Part shown: piece by piece, positions 9,065-17,074 of the stretch
Position numbering within the stretch: the first letter of the stretch is position 1
Layout of the letters: the number at the start of each line of letters is the position of its first letter
Assembly (NCBI GenBank): GCA_965222485.1
Contig: CBDCUC010000039.1
Location: 930,001 to 994,000 of the forward strand
Direction of reading: 5' to 3'
Source: CBDCUC01 sp965222485
GTDB taxonomy: Bacteria > Pseudomonadota > Alphaproteobacteria > Rhizobiales > Hyphomicrobiaceae
DNA length: 64,000 nucleotides
Position numbers and translations under genes: made by a program
Notes under the pieces: generated by a model
The model's database searches: none
What the model was told of the DNA's origin: nothing
What the model saw: the letters and a program-made list of their open reading frames with translations, nothing else

Positions 9065-10091
9065 AACGTTACTGGCAGTCATTGCGCTTCTCATTGCCGC
9101 CTTCGGAGGCTTCATGCTCAGCAAAGAGTATGGAGACGACAACGGCGACTCCGCCGAAAGCAGCGAAACCACAAAGGACCTTGAGTGGGCGGCTGCGGCG
9201 CCAGGCCGGGTCGAGCCGAAATCGGGAGAGATCAAGATTGGTACGGCGTTGGTTGGCCGGGTTGCTGAAGTCTACGTCAGCGTCAACGACAAGGTCGAAG
9301 AAGGCCAACTCTTGATCAAGCTCGACGACGCTGAGGCCAGAGCCCGCCTTGCTTCGGCCGAAACGGCTGCCGACTCGGCCGAAAAGGCACGCAACGATCA
9401 AAACTTGTCGTCTTCACGCAAAGACGTTCGAGAAGCCGAGGACGAGGTTTATTTCGCTGAGCGTGCCGTCACCGGTGCACGCATCGAGTTGGACTACGCG
9501 TTTGAAGGTAAGCGGGCCGGAACTGTCACGGAACGCACGCTATCCAATGCGCGACGCCGGCTCGAAAATGCGCAAGAGCGCGTCAAGCGCGGCCGGCTGG
9601 CGGTTGCGCGCGCGCAGGCGAAATCCAATTTGCCGGCACCCGGCCGCTTCGAAGCCGCGGTTAGTGAAGCGCGTGCGAAGGTGGCAATTGCAGAGGCGCT
9701 GCTCGATAAGACACGCATCCGCGCACCGCGAGCAGGTACGGTCCTGCAGCTTCGCGCCAAGACGGGCGAGATGGTTGCTCCATCGCCCGGCCGTCCACTT
9801 GTCATGATCGGTGACATGTCGGTGATGCGCGTCATGGCAGAAGTCGACGAGGTGGACGTATCCAAGATCAAGCTCGGCCAGAAGGTCACGATCAAGAGCG
9901 CGAGCTATCCTGGCCGTGAGTTCTCAGGCACGGTTGCGGAGTTAGCACCGTCATTGTCGTCACCTGAAATCATGCAGCGCGGTCCCCGGCGTGCGACGGA
10001 TGTCGAAGTGCTGGAAGTGAGTATTGAGCTTGATGGCGATGTACCGCTTCTGCCTGGCATGCGCGCCGATGCCTTCTTCCATAAGAGCTAA
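9057..10091 (+). CDS. ABC exporter periplasmic adaptor, HlyD/DevB type
   Basis: A 344-residue membrane-fusion protein with an N-terminal membrane anchor (residues about 3-20, LLAVIALLIAAFGGFML), a barrel-sandwich half-motif at VGRVAEVYVSVNDKVEEGQ, a long helical hairpin rich in Ala, Glu and Arg (about residues 95-205), the second half-motif TRIRAPRAGTVLQL, and a beta-barrel. The ATG at 9057 overlaps the ATPase stop; a longer in-frame start exists at 8967 but would add residues before the anchor. It should connect the ABC complex to a TolC-like channel, which is not encoded here. A strong terminator follows at 10120. Confidence 0.92.
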   Translation: MHKTLLAVIALLIAAFGGFMLSKEYGDDNGDSAESSETTKDLEWAAAAPGRVEPKSGEIKIGTALVGRVAEVYVSVNDKVEEGQLLIKLDDAEARARLASAETAADSAEKARNDQNLSSSRKDVREAEDEVYFAERAVTGARIELDYAFEGKRAGTVTERTLSNARRRLENAQERVKRGRLAVARAQAKSNLPAPGRFEAAVSEARAKVAIAEALLDKTRIRAPRAGTVLQLRAKTGEMVAPSPGRPLVMIGDMSVMRVMAEVDEVDVSKIKLGQKVTIKSASYPGREFSGTVAELAPSLSSPEIMQRGPRRATDVEVLEVSIELDGDVPLLPGMRADAFFHKS

Positions 10092-10119
10092 GAGGGCGCC
10101 AGCGACGAACACTTAAAGT

Positions 10120-10151
10120 GCCCGCCCCTTAGCCCGGGGCGGGCTTTTTTT
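10120..10151 (+). terminator. Rho-independent terminator of the ABC exporter operon
   Basis: Perfect 9-bp GC stem GCCCGCCCC (10120-10128) / GGGGCGGGC (10136-10144), 7-base loop, then seven T (10145-10151). Confidence 0.95.
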
Positions 10152-10316
10152 GTTAACTATGTTTCCTAGTTGCGTTCAGTGAGATCGATCCACTGAATGC
10201 CGACCCCGTACAGCCCGTCGCTACAGCGCTAATCTCTTGAACGGTGAGGCAATTCGCTGTCACACGCTGCACCGCGGTACGGTCCCGGTTCTACTTTATC
10301 TCATGACTTTCAGATG

Positions 10317-10362
10317 CTTGTGCCGCCGGGAACAGCGGCGCGATGAGAGCTCATGCATTCTC
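10317..10362 (+). promoter_or_regulatory. Conserved 5' element, copy 2
   Basis: Second copy of the element at 5610, with the same GGGAACAGCGG core, 21 of 22 bases alike in the first block, and the same spacing to CATTCTC (ends 10362). Here CCGC/GCGG pair perfectly around the CGGGAACA loop. It lies about 60 bases upstream of ATG 10423 in a 271-base leader that follows the exporter terminator. Confidence 0.55.
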
Positions 10363-10422
10363 CTTACAAGTTCAGAAACAGGTGGCGGAAAACCCTGCCA
10401 AGCGAACCCGAAGGAGAGTGTC

Positions 10423-10653
10423 ATGCAAGGCCAAATCGTAAAGTTTCACGACGATATCGACGTCGGAATCATTGTCGCTGAGAACGGGCGCAAGTTCCGG
10501 TTCAAGAAGTCTGAGGTCGTCAACTTGAACGGCAAGCTCGTCGGACATGACGTAGATTTCGTCGCCGACAAGACGGCTCCCAAGGACATCATCCTCATGA
10601 CCGGCTCCCCCTGGTCAGTTTTCGCAAACACCAACGGTTCCAAGCGCGACTAA
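10423..10653 (+). CDS. Small cold-shock-like protein of unknown function
   Basis: A 76-residue protein with the strong ribosome site AAGGAGAG before ATG 10423. The pattern GQIVKFHDDIDVGIIVAENG followed by KFRFKKSEVVN resembles the first strands of a cold-shock/OB fold (compare GxVKWFNxxxGFGFI), but the RNA-binding aromatic residues of true cold-shock proteins are mostly absent. The tail SPWSVFANTNGSKRD is polar. A role in RNA or nucleic-acid binding is possible but unproven. It is monocistronic or leads the next gene 73 bases on; a hairpin (TGCCCGG/CCGGGCA, about 10675-10703) without a T run lies between them. Confidence 0.75.
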   Translation: MQGQIVKFHDDIDVGIIVAENGRKFRFKKSEVVNLNGKLVGHDVDFVADKTAPKDIILMTGSPWSVFANTNGSKRD

Positions 10654-10726
10654 CAAAATCTGAAGGCCTTCGGATGCCCGGGAGCGAAAACAAGCGCCGG
10701 GCAGGGCTGGTAGGGAGACAACAGAT

Positions 10727-11224
10727 ATGAATGCAGCACTGGATTTATCCGATGTGCCGGTGGTCGCACCCGCCGATTTGGAACGATTGGGCCGGCTCGT
10801 TGTCGCCCACGGCCGCGGCCTCGTCCTCTACCGCGGCGCCAACGCAGATGATCGCGATGTGATCGAGCAAGCCTTCTGGGACGATTTTACCGGAGAGACG
10901 CGCCAGGGTGTTGCCACGCTACTCCGCTTCTGGAGCCTGGTTGATGTCTTCACTGCTAAGCGCCTGCGCCAGCGCCTCTTGGATGAAGGCCATGCCATCC
11001 TTGCCAAAGCTACGATTGCCGCCGCTCAACTCCGGCTGAATGCCCAGTGGGGCTTCAATCCCCAGCGCGTTCTGTGGGCACTAGATCTGTTGTCAGAAGC
11101 GCCCGCCAACACCGATTTTGCTTACCGCTCCGCAGACGGAGCACTTTTACGCCGTGCTGGAAAAGACGATCGGATACCCAAGGACAATCCAGAACGCCAG
11201 CCGGATTCCTCATTTATTGCCTGA
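10727..11224 (+). CDS. Hypothetical protein
   Basis: A 165-residue protein that I do not recognise. It has no signal peptide or membrane segment. The first two thirds look folded and mixed helix/strand (LGRLVVAHGRGLVLYRGAN, then a helical section LRFWSLVDVFTAKRLRQRL), while the last 35 residues are polar and probably disordered. GGGAGA lies upstream of ATG 10727. It stands between the small cold-shock-like gene and the bactofilin gene on the same strand, which may mean a shared transcript but gives no function. Confidence 0.65.
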   Translation: MNAALDLSDVPVVAPADLERLGRLVVAHGRGLVLYRGANADDRDVIEQAFWDDFTGETRQGVATLLRFWSLVDVFTAKRLRQRLLDEGHAILAKATIAAAQLRLNAQWGFNPQRVLWALDLLSEAPANTDFAYRSADGALLRRAGKDDRIPKDNPERQPDSSFIA

Positions 11225-11359
11225 CCGGATCGAAAATCGTCGTTTTTGCCATTCGTTGGCCTATTTACGCTTCTTTATAGGCGTTGTGGTGTGACGCAAC
11301 GGGTTCTCCTACAGTGGGGTGGGGAGCGAGCGTAGGACGACATTTCGATCGAGGATGCA

Positions 11360-11752
11360 ATGAACCTGCAACCGACCGCCCCAACAATGCAACGTACAAG
11401 CACGGGCTACGAACTCCAACCGTTCGTTCTGCCCAATTACGTCACCATATCAGGGGGCATCTCCGTTGAAGGTGACCTTCACGTGGAGGGTCGCGTCGAC
11501 GGCGCGGTCCACTGCAACACTTTGCACGTTGCTAAAGATGCTCACATCGATGGCCGCATCGTCGCAGAGCACGTCATTGTAGACGGCTCGATTTCCGGCG
11601 AGGTGTTTGCGCGTCGCGTGGCGCTGAGCCGGACGTGCAGAGTGGAAGCCGAAATTTGCCAGGCATCGATGACATTGGAGGAGGGAGCATATTTTGACGG
11701 CAGCTCTCGCAGCCACGAAGATCCATTGGCGCTGGCAAACTTGGCAGCCTAG
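11360..11752 (+). CDS. Bactofilin
   Basis: A 130-residue polymer-forming cytoskeletal protein (bactofilin family, formerly DUF583). After about 25 disordered residues the central part is a right-handed beta-helix of short repeats, readable as ISVEGDLHVEGRVDGAV, AHIDGRIVAEHVIVDGSISG and so on, with Gly at turn positions. The C-terminal tail (HEDPLALANLAA) is again disordered. Bactofilins form membrane-associated filaments that localise cell-wall enzymes or stalk and polar functions in alphaproteobacteria. No peptidase or wall gene is fused or adjacent, so the client here is unknown. Confidence 0.92.
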   Translation: MNLQPTAPTMQRTSTGYELQPFVLPNYVTISGGISVEGDLHVEGRVDGAVHCNTLHVAKDAHIDGRIVAEHVIVDGSISGEVFARRVALSRTCRVEAEICQASMTLEEGAYFDGSSRSHEDPLALANLAA

Positions 11753-11790
11753 GCTGCACGCGCGAGTGGCAGGTTGCTGACTTGATCTCT

Positions 11791-13149
11791 TTAGCCTTTC
11801 GAGACTGTGCGCCAATTGCTGAACGCTCTCCTCACGATTTTACCGATCTGACGCGCAAACGGCCTGAACTTTAGACGCGTTGATTGCAGGGTGCGGTAAA
11901 GGCGTTCATCATCACGATCCTCAAAGTTATCATCAAACACCAGCGCGGTAACGATCCGCGCAAATGCCAGCGATTGAGCCACCCCCGTTCCTCCGTACCC
12001 GACGTTAAACAGTATATTGGGCTGGCCGCGCGCTGGTCTGATGATCGGCAGGTCCGTCCAGGTTTGGTGATACTGCCCGCCCCACGCGTAGTCGATTAGA
12101 TTGTCTCCAGGCGCCAACGGGGAAAGGCACCTCATCATTTGATCCTTTAACTGCGCACGAACATCAGCGGGCATCTCAAAATCGTTGGCCGTACCTGGCC
12201 GCATCTTTTCGATGCCGCCAAATATGATGCGGTCATCGTGCAGGCGGTAGAAGGCATAGGCCTTGTTGAACTCAACCGAGAATACCCCAGATTGGTCAAG
12301 CTGGCGGAGTAGGTCACGCGGTAGCGGCCGCGTCACCAGCATGTAATTGTGAACGGCGCGCGCTTGTAATCTCTCAGAAATGCCCAGCGAGGACGTGTAG
12401 GCGTTGGTGCAAACAATAGCCTTGCGCGCCATGAGGCGGTGGTCCTGAGCGCCCAGGTGGACGCCTACGCCCTGGCCGAAATCAACAATCGACGTAACCG
12501 GCGCGCATGTAACAATCCTGGCGCCACGTGCTTTCGCATGCCCCACGAGCGCCTGCACGAGTTTCATCGGATGGACGGCGTGAGCCGGCATGAGCAACGC
12601 ACCACGCTTGCCACCGCGCGGTCTCTGAAAATCATGCGCGATATGAGTATGATTAAGGATCTCAGATAGCCGGGTAAGCACTGCACCACCCACGGCTCCA
12701 TCCGCATTGAACTGCAAGCTCACTCGTTCCAGCTCAGCGGCTGGCAATGTCTTCGCGATCCAATGGGCGCTGTCGGCAACGCGGTGATGAAGGTGCGCCA
12801 CCGCCCAGGCGTGCTCACTGTCTTGTTCTGATGAAGCAAGCCATATGGGAGCCGGTATCGGCGACATCAAGCCGCCGTTGCGGCCACTTGCACCAAACCC
12901 CGGCTCATGCGCATCAATAACAGTGACATCGGCCGAAGGGTCGCGATCGAGTATGGCGTTTGCCACCGTCAGCCCCGCCATGCCTGCACCTATGACGACC
13001 AGATCAGACTTTTCTGGTGCAGCCACCCCCTCCCCCAAAGGAGGTGCACCCCCACAATTCGATGGGTTGGATTGCCAGTAAGTCTGAAATCCCGCTTCAG
13101 CACCACGGCTGGGCCAGTTTGCATCTGAACTCTCTGACGGACGGGACAT
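11791..13149 (-). CDS. FAD-dependent oxidoreductase (DAO family)
   Basis: A 452-residue flavoenzyme of the D-amino-acid-oxidase fold. The dinucleotide motif is DLVVIGAGMAGLTVA near residue 50 and SGRNGG, typical of gamma-glutamylputrescine oxidase (PuuB) and related amine oxidases, follows at about residue 89. The C-terminal GYGGTGVAQSLAFAR is the second FAD contact. A role in amine or amino-acid oxidation is likely, but the substrate cannot be named and no putrescine-pathway genes are adjacent. The first 48 residues before the FAD motif are typical of PuuB-like members. It is convergent with the bactofilin gene. Confidence 0.88.
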   Translation of the reverse strand: MSRPSESSDANWPSRGAEAGFQTYWQSNPSNCGGAPPLGEGVAAPEKSDLVVIGAGMAGLTVANAILDRDPSADVTVIDAHEPGFGASGRNGGLMSPIPAPIWLASSEQDSEHAWAVAHLHHRVADSAHWIAKTLPAAELERVSLQFNADGAVGGAVLTRLSEILNHTHIAHDFQRPRGGKRGALLMPAHAVHPMKLVQALVGHAKARGARIVTCAPVTSIVDFGQGVGVHLGAQDHRLMARKAIVCTNAYTSSLGISERLQARAVHNYMLVTRPLPRDLLRQLDQSGVFSVEFNKAYAFYRLHDDRIIFGGIEKMRPGTANDFEMPADVRAQLKDQMMRCLSPLAPGDNLIDYAWGGQYHQTWTDLPIIRPARGQPNILFNVGYGGTGVAQSLAFARIVTALVFDDNFEDRDDERLYRTLQSTRLKFRPFARQIGKIVRRAFSNWRTVSKG

Positions 13150-13309
13150 AGGCGGCTTTCACAGATTCGCGGAGACGGTGGCCGAGGCGAGGCGGACCGA
13201 TTGTGGGCGTCCACCCGGCCCTTGTCTTGTACCCCACGAAACAGGCTGGCCGAACTGTCCATGCGAAAATCACTGAACGGACCGGAATGCATAAAGGTGC
13301 TGATAGATT

Positions 13310-14608
13310 ATGGGCATGAACTGGGGCGCCGACGTATTCGCAAATGCGGCCGCCAACGAACCCCTCACCAAAACCGACGCGCACGCAATCCCAATAACGA
13401 CCCACCCGGCTTCCACTGCTGGCGCCTTTCCTGGTGCCCACCTTCACATTCGTTTCGCCAATAGCATCGCGGAATTCCAGCCGGAAGTATGGGACAACCT
13501 GTTTCCGGGCCGGGCGGAAAATTGGAACTACTTCCGCGCTTGCGAACAAATGGATCAGACAGCGTTCCAGCTTCATGCGATGGGCGCATTCTCTGGAGAG
13601 CGTCTTGTCGGCGCTCTCCTGATCTTTCGCCAGAAATACAGATGGGACATGAGCCTCGGCGCGCGCACGCAGCGCCTTGTCGGTGCGTTAACCCGTCTAT
13701 GTCCACAAACACGCTGCATCGGTATCCTTGGCATCGGCTCGCCCTATAGCGAGGAATGCCCGATTGGTTTTGCCCCTGGGCTTTCGCAGACGCAAAAGCG
13801 CGAGATCTTGCGCGCGCTGTTGGCAGGTGTCGAGCGCCAACGGGCGGCCTGGGGCCTCAAGGTCACCGCATTCAAGGATCTTGCAGAGCAAGATGCATCA
13901 CGTTGGCATGCGGAACTTCAAGCGGCCGGGCTTGTAGGTATTAGATCGCTTCCACTGGCGACCCTTTCGTTGCCCCACGCAGATTTGGATGCCTACATCG
14001 CCGGTCTTGGCGCCAATGCGCGGAAGGATCTGAAGCGAAAGATCAAGCAGTCGCGCGATGTCCGCGTGGAATTTCGCGATTCGCTTGCCGGAATTGAACC
14101 AGAAGTACGGTCCCTTTACCGCCAAACCCAGGCAAATCGCAAACGCTCCTACGATGGCTTCGATGAGGTGCCTGAGAGCTATTTTGCACGTGTCATGGCT
14201 GCCAATCCCGGTAGGGCGAAAGTCCTCCTCGCCTGGGTCGGCGACGAACTGGCTGCCTTCAACCTTTTTCTCGCCGAAGAAGAACGCGTCATTGGCAAGT
14301 TCATCGGCATGCGACAAGACATGGCCCGCCGCTACAACCTGTACTTTGTCAATTGGCTCGCAATGGTCCGTTACTGCATCGAGCAAGGCATACCGCACTT
14401 GCAGAGCGGTCAGACATCCTACGGCGTGAAAGTAAGGCTGGGCTCAAAATTGAAAAGGTCCTGGATCTATTGCCGGTATGCGGGACGGCTCGGCAGCCTT
14501 TTCTTACGTCTGTTCGGCCCTGGACTGGCATTTGACAAATCCGAACCAGATCTCGTCCGCCTGACGGACAAGGAAGATATATTTTTCTCTGTCGTTCCAA
14601 AACATTAG
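13310..14608 (+). CDS. GNAT / FemAB-like acyltransferase family protein
   Basis: A 432-residue protein with a FemAB-like double GNAT layout. The N-terminal half contains HIRFANSIAEFQPEVWDNLF, and the C-terminal half has YRQTQANRKRSYDGFDEVPESY followed by AWVGDELAAFNLFLAEEERVIGKFIGM, which is characteristic of BioF2/CelD-like acetyltransferase domains that use acyl-CoA or aminoacyl-tRNA. The first 40 residues look disordered. An alternative ATG two codons in (13316) is equally possible. It may modify a cell-envelope component, but there is no direct evidence. It is divergent from the FAD oxidoreductase and followed by a small secreted protein. Confidence 0.75.
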   Translation: MGMNWGADVFANAAANEPLTKTDAHAIPITTHPASTAGAFPGAHLHIRFANSIAEFQPEVWDNLFPGRAENWNYFRACEQMDQTAFQLHAMGAFSGERLVGALLIFRQKYRWDMSLGARTQRLVGALTRLCPQTRCIGILGIGSPYSEECPIGFAPGLSQTQKREILRALLAGVERQRAAWGLKVTAFKDLAEQDASRWHAELQAAGLVGIRSLPLATLSLPHADLDAYIAGLGANARKDLKRKIKQSRDVRVEFRDSLAGIEPEVRSLYRQTQANRKRSYDGFDEVPESYFARVMAANPGRAKVLLAWVGDELAAFNLFLAEEERVIGKFIGMRQDMARRYNLYFVNWLAMVRYCIEQGIPHLQSGQTSYGVKVRLGSKLKRSWIYCRYAGRLGSLFLRLFGPGLAFDKSEPDLVRLTDKEDIFFSVVPKH

Positions 14609-14718
14609 GTCAGTGTTCCATGCGTTACTGAGGGCCTTCGCCTTCCACTTTATGTTGATGACAGTCGCGGAAACGACGGGGCTTTAAAGCCCAATCAACA
14701 AAGACATGGAGAAAGACG

Positions 14719-15006
14719 ATGACACAGAATTCAATCACGAAGACAGTAACGTTCGCACTCACGCTGGCACTCACAGCCGGTGCAATCGCACTGGGCACCA
14801 CGACGGCGGACGCCGGTGGTAAGGGCAAGGACATTTTTGTCCAGGACTACAAGTTCGACAAGGCAATGCATGGCTACGAAGGCCACGCAGCAGGTGGGTA
14901 TTACTGTTCCTACCAGCGCCTGCCCGACCGCAAGTGCACGTATACCGCATCCGGCAAAGAGATTTGCAAGGTTGTTGGCTGGACGCTGCGCCAGCGCTGC
15001 TACTAA
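14719..15006 (+). CDS. Small secreted four-cysteine protein
   Basis: A 95-residue exported protein of unknown function. The signal peptide (about residues 1-32) ends near TADAGGKG. The mature part is about 63 residues with four cysteines (YYCSYQ, RKCTY, EICKV, QRCY), suggesting two disulfides in the periplasm, and is rich in Tyr and Lys. ATG 14719 follows GGAGAAAG. A strong hairpin terminator at 15102 indicates a monocistronic message. Confidence 0.75.
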   Translation: MTQNSITKTVTFALTLALTAGAIALGTTTADAGGKGKDIFVQDYKFDKAMHGYEGHAAGGYYCSYQRLPDRKCTYTASGKEICKVVGWTLRQRCY

Positions 15007-15390
15007 GCAGCGCCCGCCTGAGACTGCATTGATGCGTTCGATTGCTGACATGCAGGCTTGGCGGAACGAGTGAAGTTTCAAATCACCAATTTATATTGTC
15101 TGGCCCTGGAATGCAGTTGCGCATTCCGGGGCCAATTTATTTCGCAGGTGCAATGATTCTTTTTTGGCGAAATGACGACATTCGTGGAAGCAATTTTGCG
15201 AAGAATCCGTTATTATGAATCGCGTTCGCACAATGCGTCACTGGGTCACTGCAAGCCGAGCCACGCCTTGGTTTGCAGACGGGGGAACTTGTCCTGTTGT
15301 CATGACATGCGCAATGCGGTGAGACCACGCCCAATGTGCCGGTCTGCTGCAAACGAACGATCGACAGTATCGCGTGAGAGGAGGGATCTA
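15007..15390. other. Intergenic region with terminator
   Basis: 384 bases holding the terminator at 15102-15142 and then about 250 bases of leader before the DUF2147 gene. A frame open from 15172 runs into that gene but has no signal sequence or ribosome site, so it is treated as leader. Confidence 0.5.
15102..15142 (+). terminator. Rho-independent terminator
   Basis: A 13-bp stem GGCCCTGGAATGC (15102-15114) / GCATTCCGGGGCC (15121-15133) with one T-G wobble and a 6-base loop, followed by AATTTATTT. It ends the small secreted protein transcript. Confidence 0.85.
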
Positions 15391-15831
15391 ATGATACTGA
15401 CCACCACGATTATCGGCGCACTTCGCACAGCCGTCTATTCAAGCTTCATGGTGACATACACAGCCGCACTTTTCGTCTCGCCGGATGCTGCAATTAGTCC
15501 GATCGGAATATGGCTCGACCATACAGGACGCGGTGCCGTTGAGATTTCTGAGTGTGGCGGCAACCTTTGCGGCAAAGTCGTTTGGATCAAGGACAATCAG
15601 GCGGGCAAGGCCTGCGGCGTACAGGTAATCGGAAACGTAAAGGCCGTCAGCCGAGGCGCATGGGACAAGGGCTGGATCTACGATCCCGAGTACGATGAGC
15701 GCTACGATGTTGCGATTACCCCGCTGGCCACCGGGAAGCTTGAAGTCATGGGCTATATGGGGGTGAAAAGCCTCAGCGAAACAATGGTTTGGACCAAGGC
15801 TCCTGACGACATTAGCCGCTGTACCACGTGA
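15391..15831 (+). CDS. DUF2147 family secreted protein
   Basis: A 146-residue exported protein. ATG 15391 is chosen over upstream in-frame starts because GAGGAGGGA lies just before it and because a signal sequence then begins at the N-terminus (IGALRTAVYSSFMVTYTAALF). The mature part carries the DUF2147 pattern IGIWLDHTGRGAVEISECGGNLCGK, then GWIYDPEYDERYDVAITPL and LEVMGYMG, an eight-stranded lipocalin-like barrel seen in many alphaproteobacteria. The biochemical function of DUF2147 proteins is not known. The C-terminus is short compared with some members. A hairpin at 15881 may end the transcript. Confidence 0.85.
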   Translation: MILTTTIIGALRTAVYSSFMVTYTAALFVSPDAAISPIGIWLDHTGRGAVEISECGGNLCGKVVWIKDNQAGKACGVQVIGNVKAVSRGAWDKGWIYDPEYDERYDVAITPLATGKLEVMGYMGVKSLSETMVWTKAPDDISRCTT

Positions 15832-15880
15832 CCCCATAGGGTCGCTCTGCCACACCTAATCTTGCTAACTGAGTAAGGCG

Positions 15881-15904
15881 AGGCCGCGCGAAACCGTGCG
15901 GCCT
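15881..15904. terminator. Probable bidirectional terminator hairpin
   Basis: AGGCCGCGCG (15881-15890) pairs with CGTGCGGCCT (15895-15904), 10 bp with one wobble, loop AAAC. It lies between the convergent DUF2147 and epmB genes. The T tract is weak (TTAAGCTT), so efficiency is uncertain. Confidence 0.55.
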
Positions 15905-15921
15905 TAAGCTTGCTCCGCGCA

Positions 15922-16995
15922 CTAGCAGCTATCGCGATAAATATGGGTCGTCCCGCTCGTGTCCGTGACCTGGTAGACGCCGGCCTCCGCCGTTGCGGTC
16001 ACATGTGGTTCCGAGACAGGGACCTTGCCATGCGCACCGGGGATATCGAGGACGTATGTCGGTCGCGCCAGTCCTGAAAGTCGTGCGCAAAGCTGTCGAA
16101 AAATCTGCTGGCCTTCGACGATCGGAAGGCGGAAGTGACTTGTACCCGGAGCCAGGTCGGGATGATGCAGGTAGTAGGGCTTCACCTGCAACTCCACGAA
16201 TGCGCGCATCAAAGCCTCCAGCACATCCACGTCGTCGTTGACGCCGCGCAAGAGCACCGTTTGGCTTACCATGCCAATACCGGCATCGATCAGCCGCGTA
16301 CATGCGGCACGCGCCGCATCACATAATTCGCTTGGATGATTGGAATGAAGACTAACGAACACGGTCTTTGAGGTGTCGGACAGGGCATGTGCAAGCTCTC
16401 GCGAGACATGATCCGGCATCACAACGGGCACGCGAGTGTGCCAACGGATGATCTTGATGTGCGGTATCTTAGAAAGCGCCCGCGTTACATGTGCCAACCG
16501 GCGCGAAGAGAGGATGAGTGGATCACCACCCGTTACGATGACCTCCCAAATTTCATCATGCCGCTTGATATAGTCGAGAGCTGTCTCAAATTCCGCCTCG
16601 CCAAGTGCGTTTCCCTTACCCGGACCCACGGTTTCCCGCCGGAAGCAGAATCGGCAGTAGACGGGGCATACACTGACAAGTTTCAGGAGTGCGCGATCGG
16701 TATAACGATGCACAATTCCTGCAACAGGGCTCTTAATATCGTCGCCTATGGGATCGGCCAGTTCGTCAGGATGGTGATGAAGCTCCCTTGCGTCCGGCAC
16801 GAACTGACGGGAGATCGGCCCCATGCCCTTCTCCTGAGCGGCAAGACTGGCGATTGTCGGCGACAAAGCAATGGCATAGGTGCGTGCCAATGTATCAAGG
16901 TGTTCGCGCTGAGCGCGAACACTGTCGTCAATTTCGATAAGACCGGCCTCGACAAGTGCTTCGAAGGTCTTCAGTGTGGTGGGCGGAAAGGTCAT
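15922..16995 (-). CDS. epmB: EF-P beta-lysylation radical SAM enzyme EpmB (lysine 2,3-aminomutase family)
   Basis: A 357-residue radical S-adenosylmethionine enzyme that converts alpha-lysine to beta-lysine for modification of elongation factor P. The iron-sulfur motif is CPVYCRFC (C-x3-C-x2-C) followed by FRRETVG, as in lysine 2,3-aminomutases. EVIVTGGDPL is the SAM-binding GGDP element, and YYLHHPDLAPGTSHFR is the conserved PLP-region signature. Length fits EpmB (YjeK, about 340) rather than the longer clostridial KamA. It lies 79 bases downstream of epmA on the same strand, with efp divergent, so the assignment rests on both sequence and context. Confidence 0.94.
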   Translation of the reverse strand: MTFPPTTLKTFEALVEAGLIEIDDSVRAQREHLDTLARTYAIALSPTIASLAAQEKGMGPISRQFVPDARELHHHPDELADPIGDDIKSPVAGIVHRYTDRALLKLVSVCPVYCRFCFRRETVGPGKGNALGEAEFETALDYIKRHDEIWEVIVTGGDPLILSSRRLAHVTRALSKIPHIKIIRWHTRVPVVMPDHVSRELAHALSDTSKTVFVSLHSNHPSELCDAARAACTRLIDAGIGMVSQTVLLRGVNDDVDVLEALMRAFVELQVKPYYLHHPDLAPGTSHFRLPIVEGQQIFRQLCARLSGLARPTYVLDIPGAHGKVPVSEPHVTATAEAGVYQVTDTSGTTHIYRDSC

Positions 16996-17074
16996 ATGCG
17001 GTCACGTAAGCCAGTTTCCTCAACGCGTGTCCAGAGGCAAGCACCCTGGGCGGCAAGCGATCTTGGCCCGGGCT

